Origin: JAPLKB01 sp964532465 | GTDB taxonomy: Bacteria > Desulfobacterota > Syntrophorhabdia > Syntrophorhabdales > Syntrophorhabdaceae | DNA length: 31,365 bases | Reading direction: 5' to 3' | NCBI GenBank assembly: GCA_964532465.1 | Contig: CAZHHX010000048.1 | Location: 1 to 31,365, forward strand | Part shown: in pieces, positions 23,160 through 31,335 of the stretch | Position numbering within the stretch: position 1 is the first letter of the stretch | Layout of the letters: each line of letters begins with the position of its first letter | Position numbers and translations under genes: made by a program | Notes under the pieces: model-generated | The model's database searches: none | Seen by the model: only the letters and a program-made list of their open reading frames with translations | Told to the model about the DNA's origin: nothing

Positions 23160-24218
23160 TTATACTGTCATATTATAGATTTCTTCCTTGAGGATGTCCT
23201 TTGCCATTTCTTTCGGTATGCCGGTTTTAATGATATTCCCCCTGGAAAAGAGAACAGCTTTATTTGCTCCGAAAGCTATGCCGATGTCAGCTTCTTTGGC
23301 TTCTCCGGGGCCGTTAACTTCACAACCCATTATGGCAACATTCAGGTTTGTTTCGAAGTGATCTACTTCTTTCTCAAAATCTGCAACAATATCGAATATA
23401 TTTGTTTTACATCTGCCGCAGGTAGGGCAGGATATGATATTGATGCCTCTTTTTCTCAGCCCGAGATCTCTGAGAATATGGTAAGCAGCGGTAACTTCAT
23501 AAACCGGGTTGCCTGTCAGGGATACCCTGATTGTGTCTCCGATGCCCTCATAAAGGAGTATGCCGATGCCTATAGCGGATTTTATGGCTCCTGAGAATAT
23601 GGGACCGGCTTCTGTGATGCCTACGTGCAGGGGATAATCACACTGCTCTGAGAATTTTTTGTATGCGTCAACTGTCTGGTATATGTCTGAAGCCTTCAGA
23701 GAAACCTTCAATTCCCTCCAACCGAGGTCTTCGAAGAATTTTACATAGTAAAGCGCGCTCTCAACCATTGCGTCCGCGCATGGCCTGGGATATTTTTTTA
23801 GTATTCTTTTCTCAATGGAGCCGGTATTCAAGCCGATACGTATGGGAGTTTTAGTATCTTTGGCAACAAGAACTACTTCCTTTACTTTTCTGACATTATT
23901 GATTGTTCCCGGATTTATGCGTATCGCGTCAATTCCGAGTTCCATGGCTTTTATGGCAATTTTATGATTAAAGTGAATATCTCCTATAATGGGCGTGTCA
24001 ATTCCGTTCTTCAGAAAAGGGATAATATTGCAGGTATCTTCCTGGGGTAGAGCTATCCTTATCAACTCACAGCCTGCTTTTTTAAGAGCCATTGCCTGAT
24101 TGAGCGTTTCCTGCGGGTTTTCGGGATGAGTTTTAAGCATTGATTGAACTATTATTGGACTGCCGCCGCCAATAGGAATATTGCCGATGCTTATTTTTTT
24201 CGTTATTTTCCTTTTCAT
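23160..24218 (-). CDS. ispG: 4-hydroxy-3-methylbut-2-enyl diphosphate synthase (GcpE/IspG)
   Basis: The 352-residue protein has the standard length of the short bacterial IspG. The N-terminal TIM barrel contains GGGSPIIVQSM (17-27), INPGTI (101-106) and IRIGLNTGS (126-134). The C-terminal Fe-S half has ISCPTCGRC (262-270) and GCEVNGPGEA (298-307), giving cluster ligands Cys264, Cys267 and Cys299 plus Glu306. It converts methylerythritol cyclodiphosphate to HMBPP, the penultimate step of the MEP isoprenoid route, using [4Fe-4S]. It stands alone as a single-gene unit behind a good promoter. The ribosome site is weak (CAGGT). Confidence 0.96.
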   Translation of the reverse strand: MKRKITKKISIGNIPIGGGSPIIVQSMLKTHPENPQETLNQAMALKKAGCELIRIALPQEDTCNIIPFLKNGIDTPIIGDIHFNHKIAIKAMELGIDAIRINPGTINNVRKVKEVVLVAKDTKTPIRIGLNTGSIEKRILKKYPRPCADAMVESALYYVKFFEDLGWRELKVSLKASDIYQTVDAYKKFSEQCDYPLHVGITEAGPIFSGAIKSAIGIGILLYEGIGDTIRVSLTGNPVYEVTAAYHILRDLGLRKRGINIISCPTCGRCKTNIFDIVADFEKEVDHFETNLNVAIMGCEVNGPGEAKEADIGIAFGANKAVLFSRGNIIKTGIPKEMAKDILKEEIYNMTV

Positions 24219-24290
24219 TTTTGACCTGCCGAATAGTTAATGACATGCCTCCCGGATTGTTGCTATCTAATCATTTTTTAGTTTTGACTA

Positions 24291-24320
24291 ATTCTATAAC
24301 TTGTTTTCAGTTGTTGTCAA
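24291..24320 (-). promoter_or_regulatory. Sigma70-type promoter of ispG
   Basis: On the minus strand a perfect TTGACA (24320-24315) and TAGAAT (24296-24291) are 18 bases apart, 72 bases before the start codon. Confidence 0.6.
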
Positions 24321-24402
24321 TGACAGAATGTTTTAAGGGAAAGATTGCGGATTAACAATGACTGGGCGAAAAACTCATCTTTTACGGATTGAAACTAATT
24401 AA

Positions 24403-24431
24403 TGGACAATAATTAGGATGTATTATAGATT
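24403..24431 (+). promoter_or_regulatory. Weak promoter candidate for the PAS-PAS kinase
   Basis: TGGACA (24403-24408) and TAGATT (24426-24431) have a 17-base spacer just before the gene. The -10 match is only four of six. Confidence 0.3.
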
Positions 24432-24446
24432 ATCAAGGATTTCAGA

Positions 24447-26189
24447 ATGGAGAGCAGGATGGATATAGAAGAAAGCCGCAACAATATGAAAGAAGAACTT
24501 GCTGTGCTCCGGGAGAAAGTTGCCGGTCTTGAGCGCATTCAGTCAAAGTATGTGCATACAAAGGAAGCTCTAAGGAAAAGTCAGATACAGTGCCGGTCTT
24601 TAATTAAGCAATCCTCGCGGATAAATACTGAAAAAGAATTACAGCAACAATCGGATAAGTTGAGGGACCAGGCTGAACTTCTTGATATTGCAGAAGATGC
24701 AATAATTGTCAGCAATATAGCAGGAGAGGTTACATTCTGGAACAATGGGGCTGCAGAACGTTATGGATGGACGAAAGAAGAGGTTCTCGGCAGAAACGTC
24801 CATGATCTTCTTTGTACGGAATTTCCGAAGCCAATGGAGGAAATCAAGGCGGATGTACTGTACAACAACCGATGGGATGGCGAGCTTGTCCATACGAGGC
24901 GCGATGGTGTGCAAATTGTTGTAGGCAGCAGATGGACTCTAAAGAAGGATAATAAAGGTAATCCAGCAGCGATAATGGAAATAAACAATGATATTACCCA
25001 ACATAAACAGGTTGAGGAGGCGCTTCAGAGAGCTAAGGACGAGCTTGAACAGAGGGTAAAAGAACGGACAGCGGAATTACTCGATGCGAACGAGCGTCTT
25101 ACCCTGGAACTGAACAGGCGTAAACGTATTGAAGAAATGCTTCGGAAAGGTGCGGAGCGTTACAGAAATCTTTTTGAAAACTCACCCATAGGCATATACC
25201 GGACGAATCCTGACGGAAGGATATTAATGGCTAATCCTACCCTGATAAGAATGCTCGGATATAACTCCTTTAATGAAATGGCATCGAGTCAATTGAAGAA
25301 AGGGGATTACGAGCCTACATACCTGAAAAAGAGGCTGAAAAAGCGCCTTGAAAAGGAGGAGAGGGTAAGAGGTTTTGAGGTAAAATGGAGGAGCCGCGGA
25401 AATTCTGTTGTCTTTATGCGGGAAAATGCAAAAGCAATACGGGGAACGGACGGCACGGTTCTGTATTATGAGGGAACTGTAGAGGACATAAGTGAGCAGA
25501 AAAAGGCTGAAGAAAAGATACATTCTTATCAGAAACAACTCAGATCTCTGGCGTCGGATCTCTCACTTGCAGAAGAGCATGAGAGGCGGCGCATAGCTAA
25601 CATGCTCCATGATCATATCGGGCAGGTACTTGCTGTTTCCAAAATCAAGCTGGGCTCATTACTGAAATATGAAACGGCAAACCCGCTGATTGACACATTA
25701 AGAGAAGTCAGAGAGCACATTGAACAGGCAATCCGCTATACACGTTCGCTGACCTTTGAGCTAAGTCCGCCCATCCTCTATGATCTGGGACTTGAAGCAG
25801 CACTTGAATGGCTGACAGAGCAGATTCATGAGCAGCACAAAATTGATTATGAGTTTGAAAATGATAATCAATTCAAACCTGTCAATGATGAAATCCGTAT
25901 TTTTCTTTTTACGGCAGTCCGTGAACTCCTGGCAAATGTAGCGAAACATGCCCATGCGCGGAAAGTAAAGGTGACTGTGCGGAAGATAGAAGGTGATATG
26001 TCCATACATGTTGCAGATGACGGCGTGGGATTCAATGCGGCAAAGATGAATTTTTATTTTGATGAAAATAAGGGATTCGGGCTTTTCAGCATCCGTGAAA
26101 GGTTGCATCATCTTGAAGGTCAGATGGAAATAAAATCGCAAAAGAATCGTGGAACAAGGGTTGTTCTCTATGCGCCGTTAAAACATTAA
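24447..26189 (+). CDS. Cytoplasmic PAS-PAS sensor histidine kinase, NarX/HisKA_3 type
   Basis: The 580-residue protein has no signal peptide or membrane helix. It is built as an N-terminal coiled coil (10-75), PAS 1 (about 75-190, ending in EINNDITQHKQ), a second coiled coil (190-232), PAS 2 (about 236-352, ending TVEDISEQKKAEE), and the HisKA_3 dimerisation region with phosphoacceptor His388 in ERRRIANMLHDHIGQ. A HATPase domain follows (ELLANVAKHAHA, then ADDGVGF and GFGLFSIRERL). HisKA_3 kinases signal to NarL-type regulators, and exactly such a gene follows 69 bp downstream. The PAS domains lack an obvious haem- or flavin-binding Cys/His signature, so the signal is unknown. AAGGA precedes ATG 24447. 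Confidence 0.9.
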   Translation: MESRMDIEESRNNMKEELAVLREKVAGLERIQSKYVHTKEALRKSQIQCRSLIKQSSRINTEKELQQQSDKLRDQAELLDIAEDAIIVSNIAGEVTFWNNGAAERYGWTKEEVLGRNVHDLLCTEFPKPMEEIKADVLYNNRWDGELVHTRRDGVQIVVGSRWTLKKDNKGNPAAIMEINNDITQHKQVEEALQRAKDELEQRVKERTAELLDANERLTLELNRRKRIEEMLRKGAERYRNLFENSPIGIYRTNPDGRILMANPTLIRMLGYNSFNEMASSQLKKGDYEPTYLKKRLKKRLEKEERVRGFEVKWRSRGNSVVFMRENAKAIRGTDGTVLYYEGTVEDISEQKKAEEKIHSYQKQLRSLASDLSLAEEHERRRIANMLHDHIGQVLAVSKIKLGSLLKYETANPLIDTLREVREHIEQAIRYTRSLTFELSPPILYDLGLEAALEWLTEQIHEQHKIDYEFENDNQFKPVNDEIRIFLFTAVRELLANVAKHAHARKVKVTVRKIEGDMSIHVADDGVGFNAAKMNFYFDENKGFGLFSIRERLHHLEGQMEIKSQKNRGTRVVLYAPLKH

Positions 26190-26258
26190 TATATGAGCCC
26201 AAAAGACAGTGAATAGCAAATAGAACGTGAGCCTTGGAAATAGAAGGAGATATTCTAA

Positions 26259-26906
26259 ATGAGTATAAAAATTATTCTGGCAGATGATCACAAAATCATC
26301 AGAGAGGGCCTGCATGCGCTTCTTGAAAAGAATCAGAACATGGAGGTTGTGGCAGAAGCGCAGGATGGATTAACAACTGTGCGTCTTGCCAAAAAGCTTT
26401 TGCCGGATATCGTGATTATGGATATAGGCATGCCGGATATGAACGGGATTGATGCGACGCGGCAGATTATCTCAGAAACGAAGGACATTAGAGTCATTGC
26501 CCTTTCAATGCATTCTGACAGAAGGTTTGTGCTTCAGATGCTGAAGGCGGGAGCATCGGGATATCTTTTGAAGGACAGTGCCTTTGAAGAGCTTGAGCTG
26601 GCAATTATGACTGTAATGTCAGGCCAGCCCTATCTGAGCCCGAAGATAACGGATGTTGTGATAAAGGAATATATTCATAATATACCCGCAAATGAAACCA
26701 CGGCTTTTTCAGCTTTAACTGCAAGGGAAAGGGAGGTTCTCCAACTGCTTGCGGAAGGCAAAACAACCAAGCAGATAGCGGTTTATTTAAATATCAGCGT
26801 TAAAACAATTGAAACTCACAGGCAGCAGGTTATGGAGAAACTGAACATGCACAGTATTGCTGAACTGACAAAGTATGCTATACGGGAAGGGCTTACATCC
26901 CTGTAA
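26259..26906 (+). CDS. NarL/FixJ-family response regulator
   Basis: The 215-residue protein has a receiver domain with acidic Asp9/Asp10, phosphoacceptor Asp55 (VIMDIGMPD), switch Ser83 and Lys105. It is joined to a LuxR-type helix-turn-helix (about 150-215: LTAREREVLQLLAEGKTTKQ, then VKTIETHRQQVMEKL). AAGGAGAT lies seven bases before ATG 26259. It is the cognate partner of the upstream HisKA_3 kinase by gene order and by class. Target promoters cannot be told from this window. Confidence 0.93.
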   Translation: MSIKIILADDHKIIREGLHALLEKNQNMEVVAEAQDGLTTVRLAKKLLPDIVIMDIGMPDMNGIDATRQIISETKDIRVIALSMHSDRRFVLQMLKAGASGYLLKDSAFEELELAIMTVMSGQPYLSPKITDVVIKEYIHNIPANETTAFSALTAREREVLQLLAEGKTTKQIAVYLNISVKTIETHRQQVMEKLNMHSIAELTKYAIREGLTSL

Positions 26907-26924
26907 GTTATCTTGTACAACAAT

Positions 26925-26962
26925 AAAATAATGGCCAGGGTTTTTGCCCTGGCCATTATTTT
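26925..26962. terminator. Strong bidirectional rho-independent terminator
   Basis: A perfect 16-base-pair stem (26925-26940 with 26947-26962), core ATGGCCAGGG/CCCTGGCCAT, has a TTTTTG loop. It is flanked by A-rich sequence on the left and T-rich on the right, so it can end the regulator transcript and the opposing kinase-BON transcript. Confidence 0.9.
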
Positions 26963-26989
26963 TCTCTCACATTCTATTTATATAAATTT

Positions 26990-27790
26990 TTAACGGTAAT
27001 TCAGCTCGCACTTTAAAGGCACGTCGCCTGCAAGACGTCTCGCCTCATCTTCAACGCTCTTATGCTCTTTCGGGTTATGGATTACTCCGCGAAGAACAAT
27101 CGTGTCTCCGCCTGACCGTACATCGAGTGTTGGGATGAAAAATTTCGAATTAGTCATTATGCCTGCCTTAACAACTGCTGCGGCAGCTTTTATTTTGAGC
27201 ATTTGTTTTACTTCTTCCGTATTATACTGATCTTTTTCCGTAATGGCCGCTTTTATAGATGCCACGACTGTGTTTTTTGGCTGGGCTGCAGTATTGAAGA
27301 TGATATCATAATAGGTATGGACGTTCCAATCCGCGCCATAAACAGTCCCGATAAACCCCTTGCTTTCTTTATCAAATTTCTTGATCATTAATGTGGCAGT
27401 TGCTCTGTCCACATTTTCCCTGCTCTGAATATGATCAATTCTTGCATCGAGTGGAGCTTCTATCCGAACTTTCAGAACTGACGGGATATCCTTTAAGAGA
27501 AAATTACCGCCTCTTCCCATGATTACCGCATTATCCTTCATGGCATAGTCCAATATAAAACTCTGTTGCAGTGCCACAAAACCCCTGAAAGACCAATCGT
27601 ACCTTTCCCATATAGTGGGATGATGTTCTTCGAACTCCTTCTGCCAGTTTTCCCAGTCCTGGCCTTTTTTTCTTATATCCTCAAGAATCTGCTCCCTGTC
27701 AACATATTTATAGCCAATTTCTTGCGCTATTTCCTGTCCTATTTCTTTTCCGCTGCTTCCGTGCTGCCTTGATATGGTTAAGGTTGCCAT
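26990..27790 (-). CDS. Cytidylate-kinase-like protein fused to a C-terminal BON domain
   Basis: The 266-residue protein has an N-terminal P-loop kinase of the cytidylate-kinase-2 family (about 1-190). The phosphate-binding loop is ISRQHGSSGKEIG (6-18), with AVIMGRGGNFLL (about 88-99) and a lid-like stretch rich in Arg/Asp. Its end (about 198-266) matches a BON domain: KAGIMTNSKFF, IVLRGVIHNPKEHKSVEDEA, then a closing strand. BON domains bind lipids or surfaces and usually occur in envelope proteins; here no signal peptide exists, so the fusion is cytoplasmic. Substrate may not be CMP. AAGGAGG precedes ATG 27790, 15 bp after the TerC-like gene, forming one operon. Confidence 0.8.
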   Translation of the reverse strand: MATLTISRQHGSSGKEIGQEIAQEIGYKYVDREQILEDIRKKGQDWENWQKEFEEHHPTIWERYDWSFRGFVALQQSFILDYAMKDNAVIMGRGGNFLLKDIPSVLKVRIEAPLDARIDHIQSRENVDRATATLMIKKFDKESKGFIGTVYGADWNVHTYYDIIFNTAAQPKNTVVASIKAAITEKDQYNTEEVKQMLKIKAAAAVVKAGIMTNSKFFIPTLDVRSGGDTIVLRGVIHNPKEHKSVEDEARRLAGDVPLKCELNYR

Positions 27791-27805
27791 AATAAACCTC
27801 CTTTT

Positions 27806-28537
27806 TCAGTTTGTGTGTGCTTCTTTGTTTTCCTCTTTAGCCTGCTTATCCCGCTTCATCTTCATCCAGAGTTTACCTACAACAACCACGGCAATAGCGC
27901 CAACAGCTTCTACAATATACTGAGTGGTTGTGCCTGTGTGGAGGAATGACTGTACGTAGGGATCAGTGATTATCATCTCGCCTGAAACCTTTCCAAGCAC
28001 CATGGCCCCAAGATATACAATAATGGGATATTTATCCATCAACATGGAAAGAAGGTTGCTTGTGAAGACAATAAAAGGAATACTCAAGACCAGTCCGAAG
28101 ATGATGAGAAAATTATTGCCGTGGGACGCGCCTGCTACAGCAAGCATGTTATCGAGACTCATTACTATATCTGCGATCACTATAGTTATCATGGCATCCC
28201 ATATGGTCTTTGGTTCTTTTTTGACTCCTTCTTCGGGTGCACCTTCAATAAAGAGTTTCAGCGCTATATACATAATGAGGATGCCGCCGATAAGCTTTAA
28301 TCCTTTTATCCCGAGAAGCTGAGCAACAACGATTGTCAGGATAACCCTTAATACAATTGCTCCGCCTGCGCCCATCATAATGCCTATCTTTCTCTGTTTG
28401 GCTGGAAGATTACGGACAGCCATTGCTATAACGACTGCGTTATCGCCTGCCAGGACAAGATCGATTAGCACTATCATCAAAAAAGAGCTTATAAAATGCC
28501 ACGTAAATTCAAAATGTCCGAAACTGCCAAAATCCAT
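27806..28537 (-). CDS. TerC-family integral membrane protein (YjbE/YkoY type)
   Basis: The 243-residue protein has about seven membrane helices. The two family signatures that place acidic residues in the membrane are clear: DLVLAGDNAVV (about 26-36) and ADIVMSLDNMLAV (about 122-134). Relatives export manganese or load metal onto secreted enzymes. A tellurite phenotype should not be assumed. The C-terminal tail is Lys/Glu-rich and cytoplasmic. GAGGTGG lies three bases before ATG 28537. I looked for the Mn-sensing yybP-ykoY riboswitch that often precedes such genes and did not find its conserved loops. Confidence 0.88.
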   Translation of the reverse strand: MDFGSFGHFEFTWHFISSFLMIVLIDLVLAGDNAVVIAMAVRNLPAKQRKIGIMMGAGGAIVLRVILTIVVAQLLGIKGLKLIGGILIMYIALKLFIEGAPEEGVKKEPKTIWDAMITIVIADIVMSLDNMLAVAGASHGNNFLIIFGLVLSIPFIVFTSNLLSMLMDKYPIIVYLGAMVLGKVSGEMIITDPYVQSFLHTGTTTQYIVEAVGAIAVVVVGKLWMKMKRDKQAKEENKEAHTN

Positions 28538-28869
28538 TTTCCACCTCGCTGATAGTATTTATTTTAGTTTATTGTAGAACTGTTGTAAATATCATTTTGA
28601 AATGCCTGCGAAACCGGAAAACCTTCGCTTGTGAACCGGCGTCAGATAGCTCTGTATGCCAATCTGCATAAGCATATTCAAAAGGGTTATTTATAAACAA
28701 TTTTCAATACAATTATTATATTGAGCTTGTATAAAAAATCACATGCTATTGTATAACCTATAGAACATACTCTGTCAATAAGAGTAAACCTGATTTTACC
28801 CTTCGAAAAACCTGAGATAAAGGAGTATTTTACCGGTTTATTATGTTTTACAATTCACTGGTTTCCTGA

Positions 28870-28918
28870 CCGAAGACCCCCGACTAAAGCACTCGAGGAC
28901 AGGCTGCCTGAATCTCGG
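28870..28918 (-). ncRNA. Possible structured RNA or hairpin repeat (three-way junction on the minus strand)
   Basis: Read on the minus strand, CCGAGA (28918-28913) can pair with TCTTCGG (28876-28870) with one bulge, enclosing CAGG-CAG-CCTG (28910-28900) and CCTCGA/TCGGGG (28898-28893 with 28883-28878, one G-U pair, nine-base loop). The same pairing is poorer on the plus strand, which favours a minus-strand RNA. It may instead be a dispersed intergenic hairpin repeat. No known class was recognised. Confidence 0.3.
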
Positions 28919-28984
28919 AAAATGGTTTTAAAAGTAAAATTATACGAAATGTTATCAGTGTTGACTTCCCGGAGATTTTATCGA

Positions 28985-29005
28985 TTGCTGACACAGTGTC
29001 AGCAA
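28985..29005. promoter_or_regulatory. Perfect 21-bp inverted repeat, operator-like
   Basis: Arms TTGCTGACAC and GTGTCAGCAA flank one central A with no mismatch, inside AT-rich DNA. Length and symmetry fit a dimeric repressor site; there is no T run for termination. No regulator gene is adjacent. Confidence 0.5.
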
Positions 29006-29113
29006 ATTTTATGGCAAGTTTTCAATATGGAGGCTCTCGTTAATTGTATAACAAGCATCTCGACTTTCTGGATAGATAAATCAAAAATATGCGCAATGAT
29101 GGAATTAAAGACA

Positions 29114-31258
29114 TTAATAGAAGATGATCATGGTAATTGTGAATAAGGCCCCCAATATTACTGGCCAGTACAGCAACTTTGAAAAAAGATTCCCCTTATA
29201 TCGGATAAAAGATGACTGGTTTCCGCTTACAAAAAGGATGGCGCTTATGGGAACCCATAAAAGGGCAATGTATATAACGAAATAAAAATACTCGAGATAG
29301 AAAATTTCCTGCGTGGGGATCCTCCCTCTTGTATTAATATGTGAAAAAATAAGAACGAAGCACATTGATCCGATAAAAACCAGGTTTTCTCCAATATCCA
29401 TGGCAAACTTTTTTGACATTTTCGCTTCAGTCATAATAAACATGACAGCAAACAAGAGCAACGCCACAATGATAAGAGGGGTCATATTTCGAATGAATGC
29501 GTCAACCAGATTCCTTTTTATCATTATGTTAAAATATAGTTCAGGAAAATTCTCCTGACCTGAGTAATCCTGAATTCCGAAATTTGTGTCATAGTTTCTC
29601 ATTATAAATTCAAAGAATGTATTTTTTACCTCCCAGTCAGGAATGCTAAAATCATTTCCCAGTCCAGGTAATGCGCTTGGATTGGTAAATCTATATGCCT
29701 CAAGGTCAGGAACAAGAATCGCGTTTTTACCAATATCCTGATGGCGTATATGTATCCCAAGCCTTTCGTAATCAACGGGGTAGCTGGAATAATCAAAGCG
29801 TCCATACAAAGTAGCCTTGAAATACCAGCCGATTACTTTCATATCATTTTTAGTAAAAGAATAGGCTTCGCTGACCTTTACATCATCTATTGCATCGGGG
29901 AGGATAAACCCCTGAGAAATACCTTTGTGAGCCTTGTTGTTATATTTCTGCCAGATATATCCGCTCACCAATACCTTGTTTGCTCCGGAGAACTCAGCCG
30001 AACGTATAAATATCCCGGTTGGAACATACTTTGGTTCTCCCGCTCCTCTTTGAATAAATTCCTTACTGTATATACGCATGAAACTATCCAGACCGGTCTT
30101 TCCGGTGATCTTAACACCCCTACTTTTCAAGTCTGTATCGAAGGTCAATGAAATGTGCCAGAGAATGCCGATCCCTAATATAAACACAATGAAAACAATT
30201 GCACAAATCCTCCAGAGATTCCCGTTGTCACCTTCATAAGCCCGGAAAACAAGTGACGAGAAAGACAGACAAAAAATTGCTAGAACAAGAACAATCATCA
30301 TAAGTTGTCGTCTGAGAACATCAAAGCTCACCGGAATATCATTTTTGATAAATGTAAGATGCAATGACCATCCGGCGGAAGGTATGGGCTCGAAAATAAG
30401 CCATGAAGGGAGTCCGGTGCTAACGCTGATATATTCTATGACCCCTTTTTCGCCTTTCAACGATTTTATGCCTGCCCTTTCCCTTTCCTTATTTTTCGAT
30501 TTCCCTGCCGCTTCAAATATTGTTTTTGATTTTTGAACATATTCTTTGTTGGGATGATAAAGATAGACGCCTTTTTTTGATATAACCGTACCGTAACCGC
30601 TTTGACCAAAATCAAGGGAGTCCACAATCTTTTTTACCCAATCCAGGGAAATATCAAGCGCTACCACACCAATAACTATTTTTTCTTTTGTTGCCGGATC
30701 GATCCTGTAAAAGGGGACAGAATAGGTAGTCATAAGAGTCGCACCCGTCTGTCCGAAATAAGGTCCGACCCACATGGCTTCTTTTTCCAAAGGAAGGGTG
30801 TACCACTCGCGTTCTGATTCAGTATAGTCATAGACCGATTCCACCTGAATTAATTGCAGTTTCCCCTGTTTTCTTGAATAGTAAGGCGCATAGAGCCTGA
30901 CTTTCGGATTATATGCATAAGGCTTATAAGCAACGGCAATGCCATGAATATCCGGGTTCTCATCAACTGTATCCCTGATTCTCTTTAAAAGCTCTTTCAT
31001 GCTGAATTTGTTAGCAGTTAAATTATCAGCAATATTTTGGGCCATAGACATGCGTTTTTTTAGAATAAGGTCTATCTCTTTTGCACCTTCTACGGTTTGG
31101 CTGACCACCCGGTCTTTGACCTTATTTTCAATGATGTTTTTATAGGAAATATGATTATAGATAAGAAAAATGGAAAGAAAAAAGCTGAAGACTGTAGTCA
31201 ACAGCAAAAACCAGAACGCCAGCTTTTGTATTTTACTTGTGAGGAAAACTTTTTCCAT
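29114..31258 (-). CDS. Double-Cache sensor fused to a pentameric ligand-gated (Pro-loop) ion-channel-like module
   Basis: The 714-residue membrane protein is laid out as: helix 1 (12-34), periplasmic double Cache domain (about 40-300), helix 2 (319-338), short cytoplasmic turn, helix 3 (349-371), a beta-rich periplasmic domain (about 372-580), then four helices (588-609, 620-640, 652-677, 693-713). The Cache part has Tyr145, Arg150, Trp152, Tyr153, Tyr167 and Asp202, close to the spacing of the amino-acid-binding dCache motif. The beta domain has FDYSSYPVDYERLGI (488-502), like the Pro-loop of ligand-gated channels. The first of the last four helices follows IKRN and contains a Pro (594); the loop between the second and third has IPTQEIFYLEYF. 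No HAMP, kinase or methylation domain exists. No ribosome site is visible before ATG 31258. Confidence 0.75.
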   Translation of the reverse strand: MEKVFLTSKIQKLAFWFLLLTTVFSFFLSIFLIYNHISYKNIIENKVKDRVVSQTVEGAKEIDLILKKRMSMAQNIADNLTANKFSMKELLKRIRDTVDENPDIHGIAVAYKPYAYNPKVRLYAPYYSRKQGKLQLIQVESVYDYTESEREWYTLPLEKEAMWVGPYFGQTGATLMTTYSVPFYRIDPATKEKIVIGVVALDISLDWVKKIVDSLDFGQSGYGTVISKKGVYLYHPNKEYVQKSKTIFEAAGKSKNKERERAGIKSLKGEKGVIEYISVSTGLPSWLIFEPIPSAGWSLHLTFIKNDIPVSFDVLRRQLMMIVLVLAIFCLSFSSLVFRAYEGDNGNLWRICAIVFIVFILGIGILWHISLTFDTDLKSRGVKITGKTGLDSFMRIYSKEFIQRGAGEPKYVPTGIFIRSAEFSGANKVLVSGYIWQKYNNKAHKGISQGFILPDAIDDVKVSEAYSFTKNDMKVIGWYFKATLYGRFDYSSYPVDYERLGIHIRHQDIGKNAILVPDLEAYRFTNPSALPGLGNDFSIPDWEVKNTFFEFIMRNYDTNFGIQDYSGQENFPELYFNIMIKRNLVDAFIRNMTPLIIVALLLFAVMFIMTEAKMSKKFAMDIGENLVFIGSMCFVLIFSHINTRGRIPTQEIFYLEYFYFVIYIALLWVPISAILFVSGNQSSFIRYKGNLFSKLLYWPVILGALFTITMIIFY

Positions 31259-31335
31259 GTTGTCTATTTGAAATCTTAATATAGATTAAACAAAATAACA
31301 AGGGGAGAGGAACCCCCAAATCCACCACCTGATTT

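Larger units (their letters stand above)
28538..29113. other. Large gene-free region upstream of terC-like gene
   Basis: There are 576 bases without a convincing gene. The part nearest the TerC-like gene (28538-28700) holds a small GCGAA/TTCGC hairpin around 28608-28630. From 28700 to 28860 it is AT-rich. A structured segment lies at 28870-28918 and a perfect inverted repeat at 28985-29005. A plus frame at 28922-29146 lacks a ribosome site and is not called. Confidence 0.45.

Noticed and set aside
28538..28740. Manganese-sensing yybP-ykoY riboswitch before the TerC-like gene
   Set aside because: The conserved internal-loop sequences are absent; only a small unrelated hairpin is visible.
28922..29146. 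A 74-residue plus-strand frame
   Set aside because: No ribosome site, spans the perfect palindrome and runs into the 3' end of the opposing channel-like gene.
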